A stretch of 64,000 nt of DNA from Actinoplanes sichuanensis (GCF_033097365.1 NZ_AP028461.1:2914001-2978000); one strand, 5' to 3'; counted from the stretch's first letter, positions 44,885-54,047 are shown. The notes: generated by a model not told the origin, from the letters alone. A program made the numbers and translations.

Positions 44885-47494
44885 ATGCCGCTGTCAGGAG
44901 ACCCGTTGACCGCGCCGGCAGAGGTGTTTACGGCACTGCCCGACCCTGGGCAGGCGAATAGTGTCGCCGATCTGGTCGAGCGGCTGCGCTTGTTGAAAGT
45001 CTGGGCTGGTGATCCCTCGTACAAGACGATCAAGGACCGGGTCAACAAGGCGTGGACGGCGGCGGGCCGACCGGCGAGTGAGCTGACGCGCAGGTCCACC
45101 GTGGCGTATTGCTTCCGGTCCGGTCGGCGACGCCTCGACACCAACCTGGTGCTCGCGGTGATCCAAGCGCTGCATCCCGATACTGGCTATGTGACGCAGT
45201 GGCGTCAGGCTTTGCGGGTCGTTGGCGGGGAGATCGAGGCGGTGTCGCGGGTGCGGGTGCAGGCCAGCCTGCCGCCGGATCTGGCCGGGTTCACCGGCCG
45301 CACCCGGGAACTCGACCGGCTCGGCCATGCGGCACAGAACGGGCAGACGGTGGTGATCTCCGCGATCGAGGGGATGGCCGGGGTTGGCAAGACCCAGCTC
45401 GCCGTGCGCGCCGGACACCTACTCCACCAGCGGCAGCCGTTCGAGCGGGTGTTGTTCGTCAACCTACGCGGCTTCGATCCAGACCCGGCCCAGCCGCCGG
45501 CGGACCCGGCTGCGGTCCTGGACGGGTTTCTGCGTCTGCTCGGGATGCCCGGCCAGCAGATCCCCCACACCCTCGACGCGCGTGTCGCCGCCTACCGCGA
45601 CCGCCTCGCAGGAAGCCGGGCCCTGGTGGTGCTGGACAACGCCGCCACCACCGAACAGGTCCGCCCGCTGCTAACAACTACACCGGGCTGCCTCACCCTG
45701 GTCACGAGCCGGCGCCGCTTGGCCAACCTACGCCCCGCGACGCACCTGTCCGTGGACGTGTTCACCCCGGGCGAGGCCCTGGCATTCCTGGCTCAGGCCG
45801 TACCCGAGATTCCCGTCGGCCAGGATCCGCACGCTGCGGCGCGGATCACCCGGCGCTGCGACTACCTACCCCTGGCTCTGAGCCTGATCACTGGGCACAT
45901 CCGCAACACACCGGGCTGGACGCTGACCGACCACGCCGACCGCCTCGACGAACGCCACCGAGATCGGCGCCTGGACACCGGCATGGAAATGGCCCTGCAA
46001 CTGTCCTACCAGCACCTATCCGCTGACCAGCAGCGACTGCTACGCCTGCTCGCCCTGCATCCTGGACACGACTTCGACGCGTACGCCGCCGCGGCCCTCA
46101 CCGATGTCGACCTGGCTACCGCCCAAGCGCTCCTGGAGAGCCTGCGCTCCGACCACCTGCTGCAACAGGCTGAATCGGGCCGGTACGCCTTCCTCGACCT
46201 GATCCGCGCCTACGCCACCACCAGATCTCACGACGAAGACCCGCCATCCGCACGCCATGCCGCCCTGACCCGCCTGTTCGACCACTACATCGCCACGGTC
46301 GCCAGCACCATGAGCACGCTGCATCCCGCCGAGACGCACCTCCTGCCCCGGCTCGCTCCCGTCGGCACGCCAACGCCAGTCCTTACCGACGCAGACAGAG
46401 CCCTCCTGTGGTTGGACACCGAACGATCCACCCTGATAGCAGTCGCCATCCATACCGCGACCCACGGCTGGCACTCCCACGCAATCCGGCTGTCTGTCGC
46501 CCTGCACTACTACCTCATCGGCGACTACCCCACCGATGCGCTGACCGTTCACAGCCACGCCCATCACGTCGCTCGCCAAATCGGCGATCCGTCCAGGGAA
46601 GCCCACGTACTCACCCGCCTCGGCGGCGCCTACGGCCGTCTCGGCCAGTATGAAACATCTGCCGAACATCTCCAACAGGCTCTAGGCATGCACCGAGTGG
46701 TCGACGACCCCGTTGGCGAAGGACGCACCCTGGCGTGCCTCGGCGCTCTCGAAACGCGGCGAGGTAATCACCGGCTCAGCGCCCACCATCTTGAGCGTGC
46801 GATAGACCTGCTCCGACAGGTCGGCGACCCAGCAGGCTGGGCACGCGCCCTGAACAATCTCGGCTTCGTCGAAGCCCGCTTAGGCAGCTACCGTCTGGCC
46901 GCTGAACACCTCCGACAGGCACTACTGCTGTACCGGCAGGTTGGCAACCCGGCCGGCAAAGCCACCGCGCTGACCAATCTCGGCGAGGTCGAAGCGAAGC
47001 AATGCCTGCACGGATCGGCCACCGAACACTTGCACCAGGCCCTGGCCTTGTGCCGACAGAGCGGGTTCCGCGCCGGTGAAGGCTGGACAATGAACAGCCT
47101 CGGCACCCTCTATGTCGGCCTCGCCCGGCCCGCCGAAGCGACCGAGCACTATCAGGACGCCTTGGCCATCTTCCGCGAGATTCACGACCGCGCCGGTGAA
47201 GTCAGCGCGCTGAACGGCCTCGGCGAAGCCGCCCACACTGCTGGCCGTCTTGCTGAATCCGTGACCCACCACACCGCCGCCAACACCATCGCCGCCGAGA
47301 TCCCGGACCGCGACCAGCAGGCCCGTTCCCACACCGGCCTCGGCCATGCCCAGCGCGCCCTCGGCAGCCCGGTCCACGCTCACTCGCATTACCGGCGAGC
47401 ACTGGCCCTCTACACCGACCTCGGCCTACCCGAAGCCGACCAGATTCGCACCCACCTCGCCCAACTCGACAACAGCAGCGCCGAACAGCGGTGA
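44885..47494 (+). CDS. STAND (NB-ARC) ATPase with TPR repeats, AfsR-like
   Basis: 869 aa. Residues about 20-115 are a helical region seen in actinobacterial STAND regulators (LVERLRLLKVWAGDPSYKTI). The NB-ARC ATPase has the P-loop in IEGMAGVGKTQLAVRAGHLL, Walker B in ALVVLDNA, and CLTLVTSRR, then a winged-helix arm (LRLLALHPGHDFDAYAAAAL). From about residue 560 at least seven TPRs follow (LTRLGGAYGRLGQYETSAEH, ALNNLGFVEARLGSYRLAAE, and others). Such proteins act as signal-gated regulators or, in some families, as phage sensors; no effector domain is visible here. It ends 26 bases before the recombinase relic. Confidence 0.85.
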   Translation: MPLSGDPLTAPAEVFTALPDPGQANSVADLVERLRLLKVWAGDPSYKTIKDRVNKAWTAAGRPASELTRRSTVAYCFRSGRRRLDTNLVLAVIQALHPDTGYVTQWRQALRVVGGEIEAVSRVRVQASLPPDLAGFTGRTRELDRLGHAAQNGQTVVISAIEGMAGVGKTQLAVRAGHLLHQRQPFERVLFVNLRGFDPDPAQPPADPAAVLDGFLRLLGMPGQQIPHTLDARVAAYRDRLAGSRALVVLDNAATTEQVRPLLTTTPGCLTLVTSRRRLANLRPATHLSVDVFTPGEALAFLAQAVPEIPVGQDPHAAARITRRCDYLPLALSLITGHIRNTPGWTLTDHADRLDERHRDRRLDTGMEMALQLSYQHLSADQQRLLRLLALHPGHDFDAYAAAALTDVDLATAQALLESLRSDHLLQQAESGRYAFLDLIRAYATTRSHDEDPPSARHAALTRLFDHYIATVASTMSTLHPAETHLLPRLAPVGTPTPVLTDADRALLWLDTERSTLIAVAIHTATHGWHSHAIRLSVALHYYLIGDYPTDALTVHSHAHHVARQIGDPSREAHVLTRLGGAYGRLGQYETSAEHLQQALGMHRVVDDPVGEGRTLACLGALETRRGNHRLSAHHLERAIDLLRQVGDPAGWARALNNLGFVEARLGSYRLAAEHLRQALLLYRQVGNPAGKATALTNLGEVEAKQCLHGSATEHLHQALALCRQSGFRAGEGWTMNSLGTLYVGLARPAEATEHYQDALAIFREIHDRAGEVSALNGLGEAAHTAGRLAESVTHHTAANTIAAEIPDRDQQARSHTGLGHAQRALGSPVHAHSHYRRALALYTDLGLPEADQIRTHLAQLDNSSAEQR

Positions 47495-47519
47495 CAGGCG
47501 TGCGGGTTGCCTTAGGAAA

Positions 47520-47946
47520 GGCCTCCGGCAGACCGTCGCCGACGCGGATGCCAAGATCGGCCGCTACCGGGCAACCCTCGACGCCGTCGCCGATCCCGCC
47601 CTGATCGCCGACCGGATCAGTGAAACCACGAGGATCAAGAAAGCCGCACAGACACGGCTGGGTCTCACCGAGGCACCGCCCCAACGGATGACCACCGACC
47701 CAGATCGACGCCATCGCCGAAGCATTGAACGACCTGTTCCGGCTGCTGCGCGAGGCGGACCCGCGCGACAAGGCCGAGCTGTACAGCCGTATCGGCCTGC
47801 GGATGACCTACCGACCTGGCCCAGAAACACTGATCGCCGAGGTTTTCACCCCGGCGAGTTCTCGTGTCTTTGATTGGTGTCCGAGGCCCAACACTCAAGA
47901 TAAGCACACGACGATCATCAAGGGGGAGTTGACGATCGCATCGTAG
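47520..47946 (+). pseudogene. Decayed serine recombinase, C-terminal part only
   Basis: LRQTVADADAKIGRYRATLD, then SETTRIKKAAQTRLGL, and after a frameshift near 47700, IDAIAEALNDLFRLLREADP followed by KAELYSRIGLRMTYRPGPET. These match the last about 110 residues of the intact recombinase at 58758-60452 in order. The catalytic N-terminal domain is gone. The match ends at GTGTCCGAGG (47877-47886), the same 10 bases where the intact gene enters tRNA-Leu. It is a relic of an earlier, related integrated element. Confidence 0.85.
47877..47886. other. Candidate left attachment core (GTGTCCGAGG)
   Basis: The direct copy of the 10 bases at 60416-60425 that span the end of tRNA-Leu. Flanks differ after the core (CCCAAC here, GGGGAC at the tRNA). 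It sits at the end of the recombinase relic and at the border where low-GC DNA begins. Short cores fit serine integrases, but 10 bp alone is weak evidence. Confidence 0.45.
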
Positions 47947-47967
47947 GGCTGGCACAGGCAGCGGCAG

Positions 47968-50787
47968 TCATGACGTTGCTCGGACGCTTCGGTGACCTAT
48001 TTCCCGTACGCCAGCAGCCTTAGCCCAAGCGCGCATCTGCTTTCCTACCCCACGAGTCCAACTTTCAGACCACGTAGCGTTCTGCGCATCCTTCAGTATC
48101 TCCCCGATTTGGTCAGTAGAAGTTTCTGGATTCCGGGTCAACTCGTCGATAGCGCTCTTGCACCCAGGAACTTTCTCTATTAACGCCCGGAGAACGATTG
48201 GATTCAGGTTCCCGGAACTATCGACGCCCTCTTTAGTTAAGAGGGTCAGGTTTCTCTCTTTGTCGACTTTCGCAATGCCAAGAATCAGCAGGTCGCGGCT
48301 GGTCAGCGTGGTCTTGGCGTCACCCCTGATGCATATACTGCCTACGGCCGCGAGCCTTTTCACGAGCGCCAGTGCTGGTCCAGGCGCCCGCTGGGGAAAG
48401 AATTCTGGGCGACGGGTATCCGCTTCCTCGGTGAACAAAAGCTGTTTCGGGATGATGGCATGGTCATCGACCGCGATGATCGTCTTATTTCGATACCGGA
48501 TTAGGCCAGCATAGTGAAACCACTGTGCGAAAGACCGGGCGTAGTTAAGCCAGGTGTTCTCTGTTGCGGCAATAGCGGGAAACGCTTTGGGAAGTGCGGC
48601 CGCGAAGATTGATTGTGTAATCTCGCCGTCGTTTTTTTCGAGAAGGTGAGCGCAAGCTGAAAATGCTTTGTGCCGCCGCAGGGACGTGGTCACACGACGT
48701 CGCAGGTCATCCTCGGGGTCTGCTGATTCATAGAATTCACGAGTGAATTTCACCCGGTTTGGCTCATACGTAACTACACCAAATACGCGTAGTTCACGAG
48801 CAAGGTTGTATATTACTGTTTCAGATGTTGCAAGCCGTGCAGCCAAGTGTGGAACCGGTGCGTCGCCACCCGCCGCCATTACCTCACGCAATAGCCGTCC
48901 TACGGAAGACGGGGGTAACCTGAGAGTGTACGATTCCTCGATAGGTATCCGACCCGTGGTGAGAAAATCTCTGAAGATGTCCCAGTAGGTATCGAGACGT
49001 TCGGCAATCTGTACCACAAGTCGCCGATCAACTAAGGATTGGATGGCGCCCGCAGGAAGTCGATCTTCTACCTCGGAGACAGGCACGGGAGCATAGCGTG
49101 CAATGTGCAGAAGAGCTTCGCGTTCGATCGGCTGCAACTCGGCCAGATCTGACTCGAAAAGACTCTGAACATTGAGCGCTTCGCTTACAAGTTCACTTTG
49201 TGTTTTGCCGTCCTGGACCTCACGCAGCACATGGCCGGCTAGCTTCTTGAATAGCCACGGCAATCCCTGAGAAATCTCTCGCAGGCGCTGTTTTAGATCC
49301 GGGAGAAGTTTCGCATCGAGGCTCCTCTCAAGGCGGCCCAAGAGATTGTCGATTTCGCTCGGCCCAAGCTCCTTTAGATTGGCTACTGTTGCCTGTGCGC
49401 GAATTTCTTCCCTTAGCTGGAATGGATGTCCTTCTACCCATCCGACGAGGTCAGTCTTCCAGGCAAATCCAACGACAATTGGCTTGCCGACTTCGGCGAT
49501 ACCTAGCGCCAGGTCTCTGAATTCCCTCGTTATAGTTTCTTCCTTGAAAACATTCTCAAATTGGTCGAAAAAGATCAGAAGGGGTCCGGCATTCGCTGCC
49601 CATTGCGAATTTCTCAGCGTCTCCAAGGCGCTTGCAAGACTTGCCCAAGACGCGTTGCTGGGGAGGTGTAGGATTTTTGCCGCCTCGGCGCGAATTGCTG
49701 CCGATCGGATTGCAGCGGTTACGTATTCCCGACTGGATGCCGTGCGAGTGTCGAATACGATCGCGTGCCCGCGTTTCGCCAAGATCGACTTTCTCAGGCG
49801 TAACGCCAGGGAACTCTTTCCCCAGCCTGATTTTGCGTTAATGACGAATGTTGCGGGTGCATTAGAGATGACAGACTCCAGTTCGGCAATGACTTTTCGC
49901 CGACCGACGAAGTACTGTGGTGAAGCGGGAAGCTGGTATTCGAAGTCCGATTGACTTCCCCGGACCTCCACGATAACTGGAGTTTCGCTTTCTGTATGGC
50001 GAATATGCTGTAGAAGAAGTTCGCCCCGCGCATCGCGAACTGGTGAACTGGCCGCATACGGAGAGCTTTTTAACAGTTCCACTACCGGCATTGGAACCGG
50101 TGCCGCGCCCGCAGCCCAAACAACGACTTCCGCAGTCGTTCGCGATGATGGGTCTAGCCGTTTAGCTGCCGAGAATACGCCATGTTCAGTGACCAATATA
50201 ATGGAGTCGGAGATGAGCGTGCCGGTAAGTGTGTCTGGAGCTGTTGTTATTATTCCGATATCTCGCACAATCTGTGCTACATGATCGGCATCGAGGTATC
50301 TGAAGCCAGGATCCTTCTCAAGCTTTCGGGCTTGCTCGGCACCGTTATTAGTAAGACGAGGAAGCGCGAAGAAGAATCCGTCGATTTGCTCAGAGGATTC
50401 TAACCGCTCTGCGCCTAATTTCCCGTAGAAGGATGTCAGTTCCCGTGCATGGATAGCTGAGGTATATGCCTTGCATTCAGCTATCGCCCGGCGTCCCGTA
50501 AGTCGATGTCGAACGGCTATATCCAGCTCGATCCCGTCGCTCGTATTGTTCAGAATTCGGACAGTCGGCTGATCAAATCCAAACTGCTCAAGCACCTTGG
50601 CTATGAACCGTTCGAAGAGGTGGCCACGCGCCGTTGCAGCGGCGGCTGGCGTATTGCCAGCCGCCAGTACCATGACTTGGGTTTCTTGGACTGTCGTTGA
50701 CTGCACGCGACAACGATACGGCGCTGACCCTGAGTCTGTCCATGTCGGAGTTCGGGGAGATAGGTCCACTGTTGCCATATAGTGCAT
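47968..50787 (-). CDS. Restriction endonuclease-like / STAND NTPase fusion, candidate anti-phage defence protein
   Basis: 939 aa from ATG 50787; Met39 (50673) is an alternative start. Residues about 50-130 form an Mrr-like PD-(D/E)xK nuclease: GIELDI (Asp89) and AIAECKAYTS (Glu104, Lys106). Residues about 290-560 form a STAND-type NTPase with Walker A AKSGWGKSS (about 318-326) and Walker B LLIFFDQFEN. Winged-helix segments follow. There is no TPR array. Two sampled 60-base lines have 30 and 31 G+C, against 45 in a line of the neighbouring gene, so it was probably acquired. Nuclease-STAND fusions are known sensors that cut DNA on phage infection; that role here is inference. Confidence 0.8.
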   Translation of the reverse strand: MHYMATVDLSPRTPTWTDSGSAPYRCRVQSTTVQETQVMVLAAGNTPAAAATARGHLFERFIAKVLEQFGFDQPTVRILNNTSDGIELDIAVRHRLTGRRAIAECKAYTSAIHARELTSFYGKLGAERLESSEQIDGFFFALPRLTNNGAEQARKLEKDPGFRYLDADHVAQIVRDIGIITTAPDTLTGTLISDSIILVTEHGVFSAAKRLDPSSRTTAEVVVWAAGAAPVPMPVVELLKSSPYAASSPVRDARGELLLQHIRHTESETPVIVEVRGSQSDFEYQLPASPQYFVGRRKVIAELESVISNAPATFVINAKSGWGKSSLALRLRKSILAKRGHAIVFDTRTASSREYVTAAIRSAAIRAEAAKILHLPSNASWASLASALETLRNSQWAANAGPLLIFFDQFENVFKEETITREFRDLALGIAEVGKPIVVGFAWKTDLVGWVEGHPFQLREEIRAQATVANLKELGPSEIDNLLGRLERSLDAKLLPDLKQRLREISQGLPWLFKKLAGHVLREVQDGKTQSELVSEALNVQSLFESDLAELQPIEREALLHIARYAPVPVSEVEDRLPAGAIQSLVDRRLVVQIAERLDTYWDIFRDFLTTGRIPIEESYTLRLPPSSVGRLLREVMAAGGDAPVPHLAARLATSETVIYNLARELRVFGVVTYEPNRVKFTREFYESADPEDDLRRRVTTSLRRHKAFSACAHLLEKNDGEITQSIFAAALPKAFPAIAATENTWLNYARSFAQWFHYAGLIRYRNKTIIAVDDHAIIPKQLLFTEEADTRRPEFFPQRAPGPALALVKRLAAVGSICIRGDAKTTLTSRDLLILGIAKVDKERNLTLLTKEGVDSSGNLNPIVLRALIEKVPGCKSAIDELTRNPETSTDQIGEILKDAQNATWSESWTRGVGKQMRAWAKAAGVREIGHRSVRATS

Positions 50788-50931
50788 TCGGCCTTACAGG
50801 CTTAATGGCAAGGTTGGGAACTTAGTCAGACCGGAAGCCTCGGTACGAATCTTGGACGGCTGCGCTGATCGTCTCCGAAGGTCAAACGGCCAGTGCACCC
50901 ACAACCAGCGAGACCGGATTCATCACTTCCT

Positions 50932-50954
50932 CCTTGGCTAGAGGCTAGCCAAGG
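50932..50954. repeat. Perfect 10-bp inverted repeat, loop AGG
   Basis: CCTTGGCTAG (50932-50941) and CTAGCCAAGG (50945-50954) can form a hairpin near the start of the low-GC defence gene. No T run follows, so it need not be a terminator. Confidence 0.6.
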
Positions 50955-51273
50955 TACCGACTCTGGCGGCCAGCTTCGAGTGTAAGAGCCCAGGGAAGCG
51001 ATGGGACGTCGGCCGGAAGCCGTCGGTGGTGTAAGCCTCCGCCTATCTGCTTGCCGGCGGTTGGCTGTTTATGGAGATTCGACAGGGGCAGCAGATCGCC
51101 ACCTCTAGCTTCGGCGTCGAGCAACCATACCTCTGACGACGGTGCCGTAGAAAGGCGACCCGCAGAAGGTCCGATCGGATAGCGGCCGGTTACGCGGACC
51201 ACTCCGCTGAAGGCGGACGAGGGAACTGCATCCGAAGGGTCCACGATCAGATCGAAGCACCTTGACGCTCGGG

Positions 51274-51298
51274 GACGTCAAGAAGTGAGAAGACGTCC
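51274..51298. promoter_or_regulatory. GACGTC sites upstream of AlpA-like gene
   Basis: GACGTC at 51274-51279 and AGACGTCC at 51291-51298, 18 bases apart, about 160-180 bases before the small HTH gene. Part of the AGACGTCC motif set seen also at 52689, 55272, 55302 and 58673-58690. Confidence 0.4.
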
Positions 51299-51454
51299 TG
51301 ATAGCTGTGGTTCATAGGTTATCTGTAATGCGGTGAGTCTTACCGAGAGCCGGTAGTCAGAGAGCTGAAGCCTTAGACAACCGGTGACGATAGGCCCCGG
51401 CCGTCTGCGACTTGCTCCGGGCGGCTGGGTTGTCACCGAGGCTGAGGACGGGCG

Positions 51455-51691
51455 ATGGATATGGGATCACCGCAGTCAGAATCCGGGGAGCTTGAGTGGC
51501 TGGGGCTGCCCGTGTTTGTTGGTTCGGCTGAAATTCAGAAAATCTTGAAGATTCGTCGGCGGCGGGTCTATCAGGTCACCAAACGGAGCGGCTTTCCGGA
51601 GCCGGCCGCTGTGCTTGCTAGCGGCAAGGTTTGGGTCACGGCTGAGGTCATAGCCTGGGCCAGGATCAATCGACCTGCGGATCTTCCATGA
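51455..51691 (+). CDS. AlpA/MerR-like small DNA-binding protein (excisionase type)
   Basis: 78 aa. Residues about 22-70 (GSAEIQKILKIRRRRVYQVT, then GFPEPAAVLASGKVWVTAEV and AWAR) form the winged helix of AlpA-like excisionase or regulator proteins common in actinobacterial elements. GAGGACGGGCG lies before the ATG. It overlaps the next gene by ATGA. In an AICE it may control excision or replication; a serine integrase needs no classical Xis, so regulation is as likely. Confidence 0.7.
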   Translation: MDMGSPQSESGELEWLGLPVFVGSAEIQKILKIRRRRVYQVTKRSGFPEPAAVLASGKVWVTAEVIAWARINRPADLP

Positions 51692-51960
51692 GTGCGGGTC
51701 TGTACCTTGCTCATACTGCGCAGGACCGGCTGGCGGTGGCGGACGCCAAGTTGCACCAGCATCTGTCCGGGACGCCGGGTGGGCTTTGCGCAGTGTGTCT
51801 GGAGCCGGAACCGTGTCGCGCTCGGTATGAAGCGCTTGGGGTTTTTGATCAGTTCGGGGTGCTGCCGCGTCGGCGGCCGGGTGCGGCTGGTGTTCCTGGT
51901 CGTGGTCAGAGCTTTGACGGCTTTGCTGAGCCCCAGACTCGCTCGAATGATCTTGTGTGA
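51688..51960 (+). CDS. Small Cys-containing AICE protein, function unknown
   Basis: 90 aa, ATGA overlap with the AlpA-like gene. A CAVCLEPEPC knuckle (about residues 34-43) suggests a small zinc-binding fold. Its 3' end overlaps the convergent HTH-PLD-like gene by 55 bases. No family name recognised. Confidence 0.6.
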   Translation: MSAGLYLAHTAQDRLAVADAKLHQHLSGTPGGLCAVCLEPEPCRARYEALGVFDQFGVLPRRRPGAAGVPGRGQSFDGFAEPQTRSNDLV

Positions 51961-52637
51961 GTGGCGACCATGCCGGCGTCACTGGTGCTCTTGAGGTGGA
52001 GTACTGGGGCGTGGGCGGCTGGGCGGCCGTAGATGTGGGAATTGACGAGTATTTCGTCGTCTGAGCGGCAGAGCGAGTTGTAGAGGACTGTGTCGTGCAG
52101 GCGCAGCGTGATTCCCGGTGTGGTGGTGAGCGGCTGGAGGCTGACCAGGGCGGTTCGGATGCGGACGCTCATTCCGGCGCCTACGCGTTCCTCGTCTCCC
52201 CGGCGGGCGATGTGGTTGCCGTTGGGGTCGCCGAGGGCGATGCGGACGCGTACGCCGTTGTGGGCCTTCTCCTGTAGCAGGGCAGGGATCGAGGCGTCCT
52301 CGGCGAGGAACAGGGCGCTGTAGGCCAGGACGTCGATCTCGTGCTTGGCACGGCGTAACAGGCGAGCCCATACGTCGGTGGGCACTGCTGATCGGTGGGG
52401 GTAGACGATGCGGACCTCGTCGGACATGGCCGGCTGCTCGGTGGGGCGGGGCAGGGTCGGCCATAGGTCGTGGGCCTGCCAGCCGGTGATTCTGACGAGG
52501 GCGTCGCGGTGGCGTGGGTAGGGTATGCGGCCGGTCATCCAGCGCTGGACGGTTTTCGGGTCGACATCGAGGCGGGCTGCTACGTCGATGACGTCTATCC
52601 CGGCGCTTCGTAGGGCTCGGGCGAGTGGACTGTTCAC
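51906..52637 (-). CDS. HTH regulator with PLD-like C-terminal domain (copy 1)
   Basis: 243 aa from GTG 52637, chosen because GGGAG lies 7 bases upstream and the length then equals copy 2. N-terminal HTH (about residues 5-45): ALRSAGIDVIDVAARLDVDP then KTVQRWMTGR. The C-terminal half resembles the group annotated DUF5919: IPALLQEKAHNGVRVRIALG and a strand with DTVLYNSLCRSDDEILVNSH. It looks like a phospholipase-D-type fold, but without the HxKx4D motif it should be inactive as PLD. CCTAGACGTCC lies 52 bases upstream. Confidence 0.7.
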   Translation of the reverse strand: MNSPLARALRSAGIDVIDVAARLDVDPKTVQRWMTGRIPYPRHRDALVRITGWQAHDLWPTLPRPTEQPAMSDEVRIVYPHRSAVPTDVWARLLRRAKHEIDVLAYSALFLAEDASIPALLQEKAHNGVRVRIALGDPNGNHIARRGDEERVGAGMSVRIRTALVSLQPLTTTPGITLRLHDTVLYNSLCRSDDEILVNSHIYGRPAAHAPVLHLKSTSDAGMVATHTRSFERVWGSAKPSKL

Positions 52638-52688
52638 GCAACGACTCCCATCGCTGGCGATCGGCGTCATCGTAGCCAAGAAGTCCCT

Positions 52689-52696
52689 AGACGTCC
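52689..52696. promoter_or_regulatory. AGACGTCC site before HTH-PLD copy 1
   Basis: Set in AAGAAGTCCCTAGACGTCC, nearly the same 19 bases as at 58672-58690 in front of the recombinase. It lies 52 bases upstream of the copy 1 start, where autoregulation would be expected. Confidence 0.5.
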
Positions 52697-52756
52697 TAGT
52701 CCTGTGGTTCACGCTGGGTCACCCGATCGGCAGACTCGGCTTCGACGAGACGCCAG

Positions 52757-52987
52757 GTGAGCGGATGGACTGCGATGCCGACAGACAAGCAAGCGGAGCA
52801 TGAAACGGCACGTCAGGCTACGGATCGGCTGGCGCTCGTTCTTGAAGATGCCGGGTTCGATGTCGGTCAGGACTTTCCTGGACTGCACGATGCCGTCGAC
52901 CGCACAGGCTCCGTTGTTGTGCGGCTGGGGGACGTGACGGCGGCCGTGGCGGACCGGCTCACCGAACTACTTTCAAGGCTTCGCTGA
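52757..52987 (+). CDS. Small hypothetical AICE protein
   Basis: 76 aa from GTG 52757, or 70 aa from ATG 52775. The end DVTAAVADRLTELLSRL is amphipathic and Leu-rich, suggesting a helical dimer. No named family recognised. It is 56 bases before the HD-domain gene in the same direction. Confidence 0.55.
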   Translation: MSGWTAMPTDKQAEHETARQATDRLALVLEDAGFDVGQDFPGLHDAVDRTGSVVVRLGDVTAAVADRLTELLSRLR

Positions 52988-53043
52988 TAGGAGGACGTGC
53001 AGACGAGGGCACGGCCATGCAGGACGGGCGCTAACCTGCCGGT

Positions 53044-53592
53044 GTGGCTGAGATTGAGCGTGCCCGTGATCTGACGCGGCTGGTGCTGGCCGAGTCGATC
53101 CCGCGTCGCTGGGCGCACAGCCAAGGCGTAGGCCGTAAGGCCGAGTCTGTCGCTCACCTCGTCGGCGACGACGCATCCGCATTGGTCTGCGCGGCTTGGC
53201 TGCACGATGTCGGCTACGCACCCGACCTGGTCGTCACCGGCATGCATCAGCTTGACGGCGCCCGCTACCTGCGCGACGTCGCCGGTATGGATGACTTGAT
53301 CTGCCGACTGGTCGCCCACCACTCGTGCGCGTTCATCGAGGGCCGCAACCGGGGACTGTCCGACGAACTCGCGAGCGAGTTCCCGCCGGTCGAGGGTCTG
53401 GCGTCGCATGCGATTACCTATGCCGACATGACCACCACACCCGACGGTGAGCCGGTGGAAGTCGAGCGGCGGCTTGCCGAGATCCTTTCCCGGTATGGGG
53501 ACGGCCACCTTGTTGCCGAGTCGATCCGTGAGGCGAGTCCGTTGATCATCAACTCGGTTCGGGTGATCGACGCGGCGCTTGCCGAGCGCTGA
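53044..53592 (+). CDS. HD-domain phosphohydrolase-like protein
   Basis: 182 aa, GTG start. HD signature residues: His in RRWAHSQGVG, the HD pair in AAWLHDVGYAPD, His in VAHHSC, and Asp in ITYADMTTTP. HD proteins are metal-dependent phosphohydrolases, often acting on nucleotides. It is accessory cargo between the regulator and Nudix genes, and nucleotide sanitation or signalling is possible. Substrate unknown. Confidence 0.8.
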   Translation: MAEIERARDLTRLVLAESIPRRWAHSQGVGRKAESVAHLVGDDASALVCAAWLHDVGYAPDLVVTGMHQLDGARYLRDVAGMDDLICRLVAHHSCAFIEGRNRGLSDELASEFPPVEGLASHAITYADMTTTPDGEPVEVERRLAEILSRYGDGHLVAESIREASPLIINSVRVIDAALAER

Positions 53593-53594
53593 GG

Positions 53595-54047
53595 TCATTC
53601 CGAGCGGGACAGGGTTCCCTGTTCGTCGCGGCTCCAACGGCGGCCGGCGCTGTCCAGGAACTCGATCTGCACCGGTTCTGGTTCGACGTAGGACCGTAGC
53701 CATTCGGTAGGGGCGGGACGCTGGATGGTCTGGCCGGGTGGGACCAGACCGACGAACTCGACGTGCGGTTCCTCGTCGCCCTGTGCCGGGAGGGGAAGTT
53801 CCACCTCGTAGATCGGCATCGGGCTGGCGTTGTGGATGTGGAACGTCAGGTCGCGTGTGCCATCGCGCTTGTTGGCCAGCTCGATCCACGCGCTGATCCG
53901 TTCGGCCTGAGCGCGTCGTTCGTCCTCGGCGCGGTCGGCTTCGCGGCGGTGCTCGCGGCGTAGCAGGCGGAAGCCGACCAGGAATGCGCCGATGGTGCCG
54001 ACGGCTGAGAACGAGTCGGCGATGGCGCCGAGTGCGTCGCTATCCAA
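53595..54047 (-). CDS. Small membrane-anchored protein, function unknown
   Basis: 150 aa. One hydrophobic N-terminal stretch (ADSFSAVGTIGAFLVGFRLL) is followed by a charged coiled-coil-like helix (REHRREADRAEDERRAQAER) and a beta-rich tail. It overlaps the Nudix gene by 8 bases, so the two are probably co-translated. Similar anchored proteins with this layout occur in actinobacterial genomes; no function can be assigned. Confidence 0.65.
   Translation of the reverse strand: MDSDALGAIADSFSAVGTIGAFLVGFRLLRREHRREADRAEDERRAQAERISAWIELANKRDGTRDLTFHIHNASPMPIYEVELPLPAQGDEEPHVEFVGLVPPGQTIQRPAPTEWLRSYVEPEPVQIEFLDSAGRRWSRDEQGTLSRSE

Larger units (their letters stand above)
50788..51454. other. Leader region between defence gene and element genes
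   Basis: No ORF here is convincing; a 99-codon minus frame at 50945-51244 has no motif. A 10-bp perfect stem-loop CCTTGGCTAG/CTAGCCAAGG lies at 50932-50954. GACGTC sites at 51274-51279 and 51292-51297 belong to the motif set repeated through the element. Confidence 0.4.

Noticed and set aside
44885..47494. Calling the STAND/TPR protein an Avs-type defence gene
   Set aside because: It has P-loop and TPRs but no nuclease, TIR or protease effector. AfsR-like regulators share this architecture, so defence is not supported by sequence alone.
50945..51244. 99-codon minus ORF in the element leader
   Set aside because: No motif, no ribosome site and no neighbour coupling; the gap also contains GACGTC sites and a hairpin.
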